From NCBI RefSeq assembly GCF_000247995.1, contig NZ_BAFE01000043.1, positions 1 to 64,000 on the forward strand: DNA of 64,000 nt, given 5' to 3'. The stretch is from Mobilicoccus pelagius NBRC 104925. Lineage in GTDB: Bacteria; Actinomycetota; Actinomycetes; Actinomycetales; Dermatophilaceae. A program made the translations under genes and the position numbers. Shown piece after piece: positions 1 through 8,175 of this stretch. The notes under the pieces are model-generated. The model saw only the letters and a list, made by a program, of their open reading frames with translations, ran no database searches and was not told the origin of the DNA. Position 1 is the stretch's first letter. Every line of letters starts with the position of its first letter.

Positions 1-360
1 CGGCGCACCGTCCCCCGGCCCGTGCAGGACGTCGACCGGGTCCTCGGGCCCGCCCCTGTGCCGTCCACACCCCGCGTGGTCGGGGTGGCCGGGTCTCACA
101 CGGACATCGCGGACGCCGATGGCGAGGAAGTGGGCCGAGGCGGACGCGACCACCACGCGCGGCCCGTAGCGGCCGCCCGTTGCCGCCTCTTCACGAGAGC
201 CGCCCACGGCGCCGCTCTCGAGGACGAGACGCATCCACGCTGCCCAGCGCTGCCGTGCCGGGTGGATCTGACACATGTCACGGGCCTGGCGTGTGTTCCG
301 CACCACGACGGGTGAGCAGGGGCACCGGCCGTCCTCCGGATCGTCGGGGAGGCTGGGGCC
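1..360. other. Left-edge stretch without a confident gene
   Basis: No reading frame here has convincing coding character. A minus-strand frame is open from an ATG at 234 to the window edge, so a partial gene running off the left side is possible, but it has no visible ribosome binding site and no recognisable domain. A sigma-28-like element (CTCACA, 14 bp, GCCGATGGC) lies at 95-123 on the plus strand, far upstream of the gene at 361. Confidence 0.4.
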
Positions 361-1443
361 ATGACCACGAGCGACCACTCCACCGAAGATCCGATCGGCG
401 CGACCTCCTCTGCGACGGCGGAGACGCCGCCGGCAGCCGCGACGGCTGCGACGAGCGGCACGCCGGTACCGACCGGCACGCACGAACCGAGTGAAACGGC
501 GGCGGTGCTCGACCCGACGCTCGCGCCGCCCGTCCTCCCGACGGAGCCGCGGCCGGGGAGCGAGTACCCCCACACGCTCCGTACTCCCGCCGCGCGGTGG
601 TGGCGGCCGCTCGTGGGCATCCTCGTCGCGGTCCTCCTCTTCGTGGCCGCATCCATCGCGTGCTTCGTCGCGGCCCTCGCCGCCGATGTGGCCGTGTTCG
701 GGCGCACGGTCGACCCGTCGTCCATGCGGCTCACGCCGGCGCTGTTCGTGGGGACGCTCGTGCCGCTCATCCTCCTCGTGCCGATCACGTGGGGCATCAC
801 CCGGTGGTTCCACGGGCAGCGGTTCGGATGGACGGGCAGCGTCGAGAGCCGGTTCCGTCTCGGGCGGCTCGGGGCGGCGATCCCCGTGATGCTCGTCCTG
901 CTGCTCGCCTACTTCACGGTGTTCACGCTCGCCTTCCCGACGGGGACCCCCGGCCGTGGGGAGCACTGGCTCGCGTTCCTCGTCATCGGCGTGCTCCTCC
1001 TGCCGGCGCAGGCGGCGGCCGAGGAGATCTTCTTTCGTGGCTACCTCATGCGTGCCGTCGCCTCGTGGTTCGCGCGCCCGCAGCTCGCGTTCGTCGTGGG
1101 CACGCTCGTGAGCGCCGTCCTCTTCGCCGCCGCGCACGGCGCCGCCGACCCGTGGCTCAACCTCTACTACCTGTGCTTCGGGATCACCCTGTCGCTCCTC
1201 ACGCGGCTCACCGGTGGCCTCGAAGCGGCGATGCTCGTCCACGTGGCGAACAACGTGGCCTCGGCCGTCGTCGGCAGTCTCCTCACCGACATGAGCACCG
1301 CCTTCGACCGCAGTGCCGGCGTCGGCGGCCCGTTCATGCTCGTCCAGATCGTCGCCATCGCTCTCGTCGCCGCCGCACTCGTGTGGTGGACCCGCCGCCG
1401 CGACTTCGCCACCCGCGTGCCGGAGGTGCACGGCGTGGCGTGA
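361..1443 (+). CDS. CPBP family intramembrane metalloprotease
   Basis: This 360-residue membrane protein belongs to the CPBP (CAAX protease and bacteriocin-processing, Abi) family, whose bacterial members cleave substrates within the membrane. The N-terminal 85 or so residues are Ala/Thr/Pro-rich and probably disordered; several hydrophobic segments follow. The family motifs are present: EEIFFRGYLMR with E221/E222, a second His in AAHGAAD (H259), and a third His in LVHVANN (H294). The ATG at 361 has a GGGAGG-type ribosome binding site about 8 nt upstream. It converges on the next gene, with a hairpin-forming repeat between them. The physiological substrate cannot be read from the context. Confidence 0.9.
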   Translation: MTTSDHSTEDPIGATSSATAETPPAAATAATSGTPVPTGTHEPSETAAVLDPTLAPPVLPTEPRPGSEYPHTLRTPAARWWRPLVGILVAVLLFVAASIACFVAALAADVAVFGRTVDPSSMRLTPALFVGTLVPLILLVPITWGITRWFHGQRFGWTGSVESRFRLGRLGAAIPVMLVLLLAYFTVFTLAFPTGTPGRGEHWLAFLVIGVLLLPAQAAAEEIFFRGYLMRAVASWFARPQLAFVVGTLVSAVLFAAAHGAADPWLNLYYLCFGITLSLLTRLTGGLEAAMLVHVANNVASAVVGSLLTDMSTAFDRSAGVGGPFMLVQIVAIALVAAALVWWTRRRDFATRVPEVHGVA

Positions 1444-1451
1444 CCGACCGG

Positions 1452-1518
1452 CCTCTCCATGCCGCGCACGACGTGGCGTGGAGAGGACGTTGCGTGGAGA
1501 GGACGTGGCGTGGAGAGG
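1452..1518. terminator. Three 16-bp tandem repeats forming alternative hairpins
   Basis: Three head-to-tail copies of a 16-bp unit (acgtggcgtggagagg; the middle copy has one change) occupy 1471-1518. The arm cctctccatgcc at 1452-1463 is complementary (one G-U pair) to ggcgtggagagg inside copies 1 and 3 and, with one further mismatch, copy 2. It lies between two convergent genes, so a bidirectional terminator with three interchangeable right arms is the likely role. There is no T-tract. Confidence 0.55.
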
Positions 1519-1542
1519 CCTCGCTGCGCCGGGGGCGAGGTC

Positions 1543-2943
1543 TCAGATCGGGCTGATCGCCCGCACGGGCCCGCGTTCGCGGCGGGGGCACGCGGAGGTG
1601 TAGTGGCCGATCTCGAGGCAGTGGCCGCACCGCGGCAGGTGAGGCATCGGCGCCGGCGGCAGCGGCTTGCGGACCGGCCGGGAGAACGACCCCGAGCCGG
1701 GCTCCGGCGCGGGCGGCGGCTCCGGCGGGACGAGATCGTCGAAGTACCCGGGGATCCCCACCGACGCCGCCGTCGTCCGCAACCGGCTCACTCCGCGCGC
1801 GCCGATCCGCTCGTGCTCGAACGCCGCCCGCCGCAGCAACTCGAGGAGCCGCTCCTGGATCTGTCGCAGCTCCGCCGCGCCGTACCCCGCCGCGACCATG
1901 AGCCTCGTGAGCCCCCGCACCTCCTCGGGTACGAGACGACCCTGCAGGAGGAGCGGGACGAGCACGTCGACGAACCGCGCCACCCGCACGTCGTTGAGCT
2001 CCCGCGCGAGGCCGGACGTCCGCGCGAAGAGATCCGCGAGCCACGGGTCGGGCGCGTCGCCACCGGGGGCCGGCACCCGCCCCGCGGGCAGGACGATCCG
2101 ACGCGGGTCCCCGGCCGCCTCGCAGGGGTACGTGAGGCGCTCGCCGTGCGCGCGGAGGATCGCCGGGAGCACGGCCGCGACCGCGTACGCGTCGTCGACG
2201 GCGCTGCGCCCGACGACGACGGCGGACCCCACCGCGCGGGCGAGCGTGGAGAGGCGGTGGTTGCGGGTCGGGAACGTCGTGAGGCCGAGCTGCCGCGTGC
2301 ACAGGGCGGGGATGCTCGGCGCGAGGACGCCCGCCTCCATGAGGTGGGCGTCGAGGAACGCCTCGAGGAACTCGACGTCGTGGGCGACGACGACCCTCCC
2401 CTCGAGGAGCGCGAGCAGGTGGGGCGCCGCGCGGGCGAAGGAGGGTGCCTCGTGGATCCGGTCCGTCATGCCGACGAGGTGCGGCGGGATCGGCGCGACG
2501 CCGGGGGAGAGGTAGCCGTCGTGTCGGCCCTCGACGGTGCCGCGGGCGTCGACGTGGAGGACGGCGATCGCGACGAGTCGGTCGCGCACCGGCGTGAATC
2601 CCGTCGTCCGGTAGCCGAGGACGGCGTACCCGCCGGTGTGCCGGGTCCCGCCGAAGGCGCCGTCGGCACCTACGCCGCCGAGGCCGAACAGGCGCGTACG
2701 GCCGCGACGTGGAGCGGGCCACGGCGGTGCGCCGGGCGTGGTGGGTGACGCCGCGTCTCGCGTGGGGGTCTCGCCGGGGCGTGGACGCAGGGCCGGCCCC
2801 GGCCGGGTGGGCGGCGGGGGCACGGGGACCGGCAACGGGTCGAGCGGCGTCGCCTCCGCCTCGTCATCGGACTCGGCCGCGAACAGGCGGAAGAGCACGA
2901 GGAGGACGACGGCGAGCACGACGACGCTCACGAGCTGCGTCAT
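1543..2943 (-). CDS. Membrane-anchored, inactive-looking DnaQ-fold exonuclease with zinc knuckle
   Basis: The 466-residue product starts at an ATG (2943-2941) preceded by GGAGG. Residues 3-21 form one membrane helix, followed by a Pro-rich linker to about 80. Residues 105-260 align by eye with the DEDDh (DnaQ/RNase T) exonuclease fold: AVLGYRTTGFTP for motif I, AHDVEFLEAFL for motif II and RSAVDDA for motif III. The expected acidic pair of motif I is replaced by G and R, the motif II Asp by Leu, and the motif III His is absent, so nuclease activity is unlikely. The C-terminus ends in a textbook CCHC zinc knuckle (C439, C442, H447, C452), rare in bacteria. A nucleic-acid-binding role at the membrane is an inference. 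Confidence 0.75.
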   Translation of the reverse strand: MTQLVSVVVLAVVLLVLFRLFAAESDDEAEATPLDPLPVPVPPPPTRPGPALRPRPGETPTRDAASPTTPGAPPWPAPRRGRTRLFGLGGVGADGAFGGTRHTGGYAVLGYRTTGFTPVRDRLVAIAVLHVDARGTVEGRHDGYLSPGVAPIPPHLVGMTDRIHEAPSFARAAPHLLALLEGRVVVAHDVEFLEAFLDAHLMEAGVLAPSIPALCTRQLGLTTFPTRNHRLSTLARAVGSAVVVGRSAVDDAYAVAAVLPAILRAHGERLTYPCEAAGDPRRIVLPAGRVPAPGGDAPDPWLADLFARTSGLARELNDVRVARFVDVLVPLLLQGRLVPEEVRGLTRLMVAAGYGAAELRQIQERLLELLRRAAFEHERIGARGVSRLRTTAASVGIPGYFDDLVPPEPPPAPEPGSGSFSRPVRKPLPPAPMPHLPRCGHCLEIGHYTSACPRRERGPVRAISPI

Positions 2944-3109
2944 CCCACCTCCACCCCTCGCACCGTCACGTCTCGCACCGGTGTTCCCTGCCCCCATCGG
3001 GCCCGCACGGGACGACCTGAGCCGTCACCTCGTCGACCGGTGCCGTGGAGCGGGACCCAGGCCGTCATCCGGCCCGCCGATGGCGGGGATCGGTGGCACG
3101 CTGGGGGGT

Positions 3110-3880
3110 ATGAACCGTCGTCTCGCGCTCGTGCGTCGTCCCGGGGACCGTCTCGCCGAAGGACTCGTCACGCACATCGACCGTTCCCCCGTCGACCTCG
3201 ACCTCGCGATGCGGCAGTGGGAGGGGTACGTCGAGGCGTTCCGCCAGGAGGGATGGACCGTCGTCGAGGTCCCACCCGCCGACGACCACCCCGATTCCGT
3301 CTTCGTCGAGGACCCCGTGTTCGTCTACGGCGACCTCGCCGTCCTCACCCGCTCCGGCGCCCCGGAGCGTCGCGGGGAGACCGACGGCCTCGACGACGTC
3401 CTCACCGCCCACGGCTACCGTGTCGCCCGCATCACCGAGCCCGCCACGCTCGACGGCGGTGACGTCCTCAAGTTCGACGGCACCGTGTGGGTCGGGCAGG
3501 GCGGCCGCACGAACATCGAGGGCCTCGAGCAGCTCCGCGAGCTCCTCGCGCCGTTCGACGTCGACGTCGTCGGGGTGCCCCTCGAGTCGGTGCTCCACCT
3601 CAAGTCGGCCGTCACCGCACTGCCCGACGGCACGATCATCGGATACCCGCCCCTCGTCGACGCGCCGATCACATGGGGCGAGGAGTTCCTGCCCGTCCCC
3701 GAGGAGTCCGGCTCCCACGTCGTCCTCCTCGGCGAGGACAGCGTGCTCATGGCGGCCTCCGCCCCCGAGACCGCCGAGGTGTTCCGCGAGCGGGGTCTGC
3801 GCGTCGTCACCGTGGACATCTCCGAGTTCGAGAAACTCGAGGGTTGCGTCACCTGCCTGTCCGTGCGGCTGCGGGGCTGA
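3110..3880 (+). CDS. ddaH: Dimethylarginine dimethylaminohydrolase
   Basis: The 256-residue enzyme belongs to the amidinotransferase/DDAH superfamily, which hydrolyses methylated arginines to citrulline and methylamines. The length is typical of bacterial DDAH. Landmarks are MNRRLALVRRPGDR at the start, VFVEDPVF, LDGGDVL, the catalytic His region LHLKSAVTALP, and the nucleophile region GCVTCLSVRLRG, in which C249 is the expected catalytic cysteine. The ATG at 3110 is preceded by a G-rich stretch. The next gene begins at the base after the TGA, so the two are probably co-transcribed. Confidence 0.9.
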   Translation: MNRRLALVRRPGDRLAEGLVTHIDRSPVDLDLAMRQWEGYVEAFRQEGWTVVEVPPADDHPDSVFVEDPVFVYGDLAVLTRSGAPERRGETDGLDDVLTAHGYRVARITEPATLDGGDVLKFDGTVWVGQGGRTNIEGLEQLRELLAPFDVDVVGVPLESVLHLKSAVTALPDGTIIGYPPLVDAPITWGEEFLPVPEESGSHVVLLGEDSVLMAASAPETAEVFRERGLRVVTVDISEFEKLEGCVTCLSVRLRG

Positions 3881-5419
3881 GTGGCGGTCGTCCTCCTCGG
3901 GCTCGGATCGCGGGGCGATCTCACACCGATGCTCGCGCTCGCGCACGCCTGCCGGGCGCGCGGGGAAACCGTCCGCGTCGTCGCGCTGCGCGAGTACGGC
4001 GACCTCGTCGCGGGCAGCGGCGCCGAGCACATCCCCGTCGAGGCCGACGTCGCCGATGCCCTGTGGCACCCCGACCCGTGGGTGCGTCGCGTGCTGCTCG
4101 CGCAGCCGGGGCTCATGTACGCGCAGATGACGGCGCGCCTCCGCCGGGCCGCGCCCCTCGTCGTCGACGCCCTCGACCGGGCGAGCCGACCGGGCGACAC
4201 CGTCGTCGCGGGACTCGCCACCGCCGGGATCGCGACGGCACTCCACGACCGACGCGCCGTGCTCGCCCTCTTCGCGCCCGTCCTGCCGAGCCGGGAGCCG
4301 TCGGCGACGGTGATGACCCCCGGGCTGCGGGGGTGGCCGACGACGTTCACCTCGACGTGGGGTTGGATGCTCTCGACCGAGATGTCCGGTCGGGCGGGGC
4401 GGCTCGTGCGCGCGCGGTCCGAGGGTGTGGCGTCCGCCGAGAGAACGCATGGGGGCGTTTCGACGACCGCGACGGAGAGGTGGTCGCCCCGAGCGGCCAC
4501 GGGCTCGACCGCCACGGACACGTCGGCCCGAGCGGCAGGAGCGAGGGGACTCCGACTCGTGTCCGCGCCGGGGGCGCGGTCGCTGAGGGCGGTGACGACC
4601 CGCGGGTACGCGGCCGTGGCCGGATGGGGGCACGCCCTCCTGGGGGTGCCGGGGGCTGCCGTCGTCGCAGGGCGACTCCCCATCCTTCTCGCGGCCGATC
4701 CCGCGCTCGTCCCGCCCGCCCCGGACCGGCCGGTCGGAGTACGACAGACCGGTTTCTGGACCCTCCCCTCCGACGACGTCCCCGCTCCGCGCGGAGGGGG
4801 CGCCGCGGCGGCCGCGCCGGGGCGCCCCGGCGGGAGTCGGGTGCACGAGGGCGGCCCTGCGACCACAGCGCGCCTCGAGGAGTTCCTCGCCGCGGGTCCG
4901 CCCCCGGTGTACGTGGGTTTCGGCTCGTGCCCGGCCGCGGACCCGGCCGCCGACCAGCGCATGTTCGTCGCGGCGGCACGCCGGGCGGGGGTCCGGGTCG
5001 TCCTCCAACCACCTCCCGGCGCAGCGCCGGAGGCGGGGGACGACGTACTCGTCCTCGGGGAGTACCCCCACGAGCGGCTGCTCCCGCGGATGGCCGCCGT
5101 CGTCCACCACGGTGGGGCCGGGACGACGGCCGCGGCCGTCCGCGCGGGGGTACCGAGCGCGGTCGTGCCGCACCTCGGCGACCAGGGGTACTGGGGTCGG
5201 CGGATCGCCGACCTCGGCGCCGGGCTCCGCCCGGTGCCGCGGGCCCGTCTCACGACGGAGCGCCTCGCCCGGCTGCTCGCCGAGGTGACCGGCCCCGACG
5301 CCCCGGCCATGCGTCGCGCGGCGCAGGACCTCGCCGCCCGTCTCCGCACCGACGGCGCAGAACGCGCCGCCGATCTGCTCCTCGGCGACCCGTCCAACGT
5401 CCGCTGCAGCGAGCCGTAG
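3881..5419 (+). CDS. GT1 (UGT/MGT-type) glycosyltransferase
   Basis: The 512-residue product has the GT-B layout of UDP-glycosyltransferases that act on lipids or natural products. The N-terminal domain opens with VVLLGLGSRGDLTP and the C-terminal nucleotide-sugar domain carries YVGFGS and the HHGGAGTT motif. The GTG start directly abuts the stop of ddaH, implying translational coupling. A Ser/Thr/Arg/Ala-rich stretch of about 50 residues around positions 180-230 has no counterpart in usual family members and looks like a low-complexity insertion in frame. Donor and acceptor are unknown. Confidence 0.88.
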   Translation: MAVVLLGLGSRGDLTPMLALAHACRARGETVRVVALREYGDLVAGSGAEHIPVEADVADALWHPDPWVRRVLLAQPGLMYAQMTARLRRAAPLVVDALDRASRPGDTVVAGLATAGIATALHDRRAVLALFAPVLPSREPSATVMTPGLRGWPTTFTSTWGWMLSTEMSGRAGRLVRARSEGVASAERTHGGVSTTATERWSPRAATGSTATDTSARAAGARGLRLVSAPGARSLRAVTTRGYAAVAGWGHALLGVPGAAVVAGRLPILLAADPALVPPAPDRPVGVRQTGFWTLPSDDVPAPRGGGAAAAAPGRPGGSRVHEGGPATTARLEEFLAAGPPPVYVGFGSCPAADPAADQRMFVAAARRAGVRVVLQPPPGAAPEAGDDVLVLGEYPHERLLPRMAAVVHHGGAGTTAAAVRAGVPSAVVPHLGDQGYWGRRIADLGAGLRPVPRARLTTERLARLLAEVTGPDAPAMRRAAQDLAARLRTDGAERAADLLLGDPSNVRCSEP

Positions 5420-5475
5420 ACCGCCCCGCCCGTGTGTGTCCGGGGTGGCGGGTGGCGGACCTCGTCGATCATCAC

Positions 5476-5563
5476 GGACCACGACCACATGTCACCTCTG
5501 CCCACGACCGTGGGCTTCTCAGCTGCTCCTTCGTGGTGGGGTTCGGAGTTGTGGTCGTCGTTC
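5476..5563. repeat. Hairpin repeat, copy 1 (diverged)
   Basis: Left arm 5476-5491 and right arm 5548-5563 pair at 12 of 16 positions, enclosing about 56 nt. The right half (5531-5567) is nearly identical to the right halves of copies 2 and 3, while the left half has drifted. Confidence 0.6.
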
Positions 5564-5782
5564 GGGGCGCCGACGGGCGGATCGGGGCGCCAGTTCTCGT
5601 CCGTCAAATCGCGAGGATGCGTATCCGTGTTCGGATCCGCGTCGGATCCGCTGCGTCCCCATGGCGCAGAAGCGGCGTGCACGACAGGGGGCCGGTCGGG
5701 CGGTTCGTGAGACGCGTTCCACCGTCTCGCTCCTGGGCCCCGGCTCATTCCTCGCCGGTCCCGTCTCGGCCGCCGCCGTGGG

Positions 5783-5898
5783 CACGGCATGCGATCGTCG
5801 TGAATGACGACCAGAACTGGCACGGGGCCGGGTCGGCAGACGCTTCACCTGGGCTTGCGTGGCAGGGGTCGGAGTTGTGGTCGTCGTTCGGGGCGGTG
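5783..5898. repeat. Hairpin repeat, copy 2
   Basis: Left arm 5802-5817 (gaatgacgaccagaac) and right arm 5874-5889 (gttgtggtcgtcgttc) pair at 14 of 16 positions across a 56-nt loop. A smaller inverted repeat, tcgtc/gacga, lies at the left edge. The unit is about 80% identical to copy 3. Confidence 0.75.
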
Positions 5899-5968
5899 GG
5901 GCGGCTCTGCCCGTTGGAGGGCGGTGACGTGTCGTCGCTGTGGGCCGGTAGCGGTGCATCGGCGGGTG

Positions 5969-6082
5969 CGGCACGCGATCGTCGTGAATGACAACCAGAA
6001 CTGGTGCCCGGTCGGGTCGGCAGGCGTTTCACGTGGTCTTTCGTGGTGGGGGTCGGGGTTGTGGTTGTCGTTCGGGGCAGTC
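5969..6082. repeat. Hairpin repeat, copy 3
   Basis: Left arm 5986-6001 and right arm 6058-6073 again pair at 14 of 16 positions with a 56-nt loop. Relative to copy 2 the left arm has a G-to-A change and the right arm a matching C-to-T change at the paired position, so base pairing is kept. That compensatory change is evidence that the folded form matters. Confidence 0.75.
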
Positions 6083-6278
6083 GGTGGCGCAGCGACGTGG
6101 GCGGCGTCAGGGGCAGGTCTGCCTCGTCCCGCGATCATCGACGGGGCCGGTTCGGTCCGCGCACCATCAGCGGGGCGAGGAACACGACCCTCGGGACGGG
6201 GCCTCCGGCATGGGTCGGCGGCATCGCTCTTCGCCGGTGTCGAGGGCCAGGCCGGGCGGGGTGCCCTCGGGGCGGGCG

Positions 6279-7061
6279 TCAGCGGAAGCGACGGCCCTCG
6301 TCGCGGCGGTTGGCCCACACGGCGAGGGCGAGGAGGGCGGCCGTCCACCCGAGCAGCACCGGCAGGGACGACGGCGGGATCGGCGCATCGAGGAGCGTGC
6401 CCACGGCGAGGTCGCGGGCCGCCCGCACCGGGGTCGCGAGGGACACGGCGTCCGCCCAGTGCGGGAACGTCTCCGGCGGGAACATGAGCCCGCCGACGAA
6501 GGCGAGGGGGAACGTGACGATCTGCGCGAGGGCGAGGGCCGAGCGCGGCGTCGTCGTGTAGGCGATCGCGACCGCCATCGCGAGGAACGGCAGCCCCGAG
6601 GCGAGGACGATCGCCGCGGCCGCCGGCGCCCGCCACCACGCGAGGGCACCGGCGGTGAACGCCTCCGGCGCGGCCGTCGCGAGCGCGGCGACGAGGAGCA
6701 GGGGGACGAGGCTCGCCGCGACGGCGACGAGTCCGACGACGAACCGGGCCGCCGTCGTCGCGACGGCGCCCGCGGGGAGGGTGCGCAGGTACGTCGTCCA
6801 CGGGTCGGCCCGGTCCTGGGCGGCGGAGATGCCGTAGCCGAACACGAGGGCGCTGAGCACGCCGAAGAGGGAGAGCTGCGTCGTCGCGACGAGCGACTGC
6901 ACGGGGTCGGTGACGATGCCGCGTTGGGGGAGGACGAAGAACGCGAACGCGAGCGTCGGGTACATCGTGTTCGTCACGAGCGCGAGGGGGCTGCGGGCGA
7001 TCTCGAGGCCCTGGGCGCGGGCGTGGGCGAGGACGAGTCGCCAGGCGGCGGGGCGGGTCAT
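6279..7061 (-). CDS. ABC-2 type transporter permease
   Basis: The 260-residue product has about six hydrophobic segments, and its C-terminal half (VTFPLAFVGGLMFPP) is typical of ABC-2 permeases of the DrrB/multidrug type. Its ATG overlaps the stop codon of the upstream ATPase gene (ATGA), so the two are translationally coupled and make one exporter. The substrate is not evident; the flanking GT1 glycosyltransferases are consistent with export of a glycosylated metabolite or lipid, but that is inference. Confidence 0.88.
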   Translation of the reverse strand: MTRPAAWRLVLAHARAQGLEIARSPLALVTNTMYPTLAFAFFVLPQRGIVTDPVQSLVATTQLSLFGVLSALVFGYGISAAQDRADPWTTYLRTLPAGAVATTAARFVVGLVAVAASLVPLLLVAALATAAPEAFTAGALAWWRAPAAAAIVLASGLPFLAMAVAIAYTTTPRSALALAQIVTFPLAFVGGLMFPPETFPHWADAVSLATPVRAARDLAVGTLLDAPIPPSSLPVLLGWTAALLALAVWANRRDEGRRFR

Positions 7062-7990
7062 CGGGGGTCTCCGGTGAGGTGGCGGACGGCGTCCTCGAGA
7101 GCGGCGGGTCGGACGTCGAGGTCGGCGAACGGGATGCCCCGAGAGGCGAGTTCGCGCACGGTGGCGTCGCCGTCGCGGGTGCGGATCTCCCACGACCGGG
7201 CCGTGCCCCTGGCGCCGGGGCCGTCGGCTGCGACGACCTCGACAACCCCGGGGAGGTCGTGCAGGAGGGCCTCGGAGGCATCGCTGCGCAACCGGACCCG
7301 GGCGATCCGGGCGAGGCCGCGGATCTCGCCGATGGGTCCGTCGGCGACGAGGCGCCCCTCCACGAGGACGGCGAGGCGCTCGGTGAGGGTCTCGATGTCG
7401 GGGAGGTAGTGGCTCGTGACGAGGAGGGTGCCGCCGCGCGCGTGGTAGCCGGCGAGCTCGCGCCAGAGGACGTCGCGGGCGTCGAGGTCGAGTCCGGTGG
7501 TCGGCTCGTCGAGGACGACGAGGCGAGGGCGACCGACGAGGGCGAGCGCGACGAGGAGCCGCCGCTGCTGGCCGCCGGAGAGCCCACCGCACTGGGCATC
7601 GGCGACGCGGGTGAGGCCGAACCGGTCGAGGAGGTCGGGGGTCGGCACGGGGTCGGGGTAGTGCCCGGCGACGAGGGCGACGACCTCCCGCACCCGTAGG
7701 GCCTGCGGGAGCGACGTCGCCTGCGGGGTGACGCCGAGCGCGGCGCGGGTCGACGGGTCGCGGGGCGAGCCGCCGAAGAGGCGCACGGTGCCGGTGTCGG
7801 GGCGTCGGAGGCCGGTGACGAGGGAGAGGAGCGTCGTCTTACCGGCGCCGTTGGGGCCGAGGAGGCCGAGGGACTCCCCGGCGCGGACGCGCAGGTGGAC
7901 GCCGTCGAGGGCGACGTGGGTGCCGAACGTCCGACGGACGTCGGCGAGGTCGAGGACGGCGTCCCGGTCGTCGGGGGAGGGGGCGGTCAT
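7058..7990 (-). CDS. ABC transporter ATP-binding protein (DrrA-like)
   Basis: The 310-residue ATPase carries Walker A GPNGAGKT (residues 45-52), the signature LSGGQQRR, Walker B RLVVLDEPTTGLD and the H-loop TSHYL. A C-terminal extension of about 80 residues after the nucleotide-binding domain matches the drug-exporter (DrrA/CcmA) arrangement. It is the first gene of a two-gene operon with the permease and is divergent from the GT1 gene at 8176. Confidence 0.92.
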   Translation of the reverse strand: MTAPSPDDRDAVLDLADVRRTFGTHVALDGVHLRVRAGESLGLLGPNGAGKTTLLSLVTGLRRPDTGTVRLFGGSPRDPSTRAALGVTPQATSLPQALRVREVVALVAGHYPDPVPTPDLLDRFGLTRVADAQCGGLSGGQQRRLLVALALVGRPRLVVLDEPTTGLDLDARDVLWRELAGYHARGGTLLVTSHYLPDIETLTERLAVLVEGRLVADGPIGEIRGLARIARVRLRSDASEALLHDLPGVVEVVAADGPGARGTARSWEIRTRDGDATVRELASRGIPFADLDVRPAALEDAVRHLTGDPR

Positions 7991-8175
7991 GGGTCTCCCG
8001 GTCGTGGGTCCGGCGGGTCGGCCGGGCGTGTGCGGGGTGGTCGGGCGACGGGCGGGGTCGTGGGGCGGGCGCCGCCGGGGCCGAAGGGGGCGGCGGCTCG
8101 TCGGGCTCCGCCAGGTTACGGGGGCGCCACCGGATAGCGTGACGCGCGAGGCGTGATCGACGGACGGGGGCGGGC

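Larger units (their letters stand above)
5420..6278. other. 859-bp gene-free stretch with repeated long hairpins
   Basis: No reading frame looks coding. The stretch holds three related inverted-repeat units (listed separately) between the end of the plus-strand glycosyltransferase and the end of the minus-strand ABC permease. Copies 2 and 3 are direct repeats of about 115 bp offset by 184 bp. The last 200 bases (6083-6278) show no further copy and nothing recognisable. Confidence 0.6.

Noticed and set aside
95-123. CTCACA, 14 bp, GCCGATGGC in the left-edge region
   Set aside because: The spacing fits the sigma-28-like pattern, but no gene starts within a plausible distance, so it is not listed as a promoter.
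3077-3085. GCCGATGGC just upstream of ddaH
   Set aside because: No -35 partner at 14-15 bp, and spacing to the start differs from true sites.
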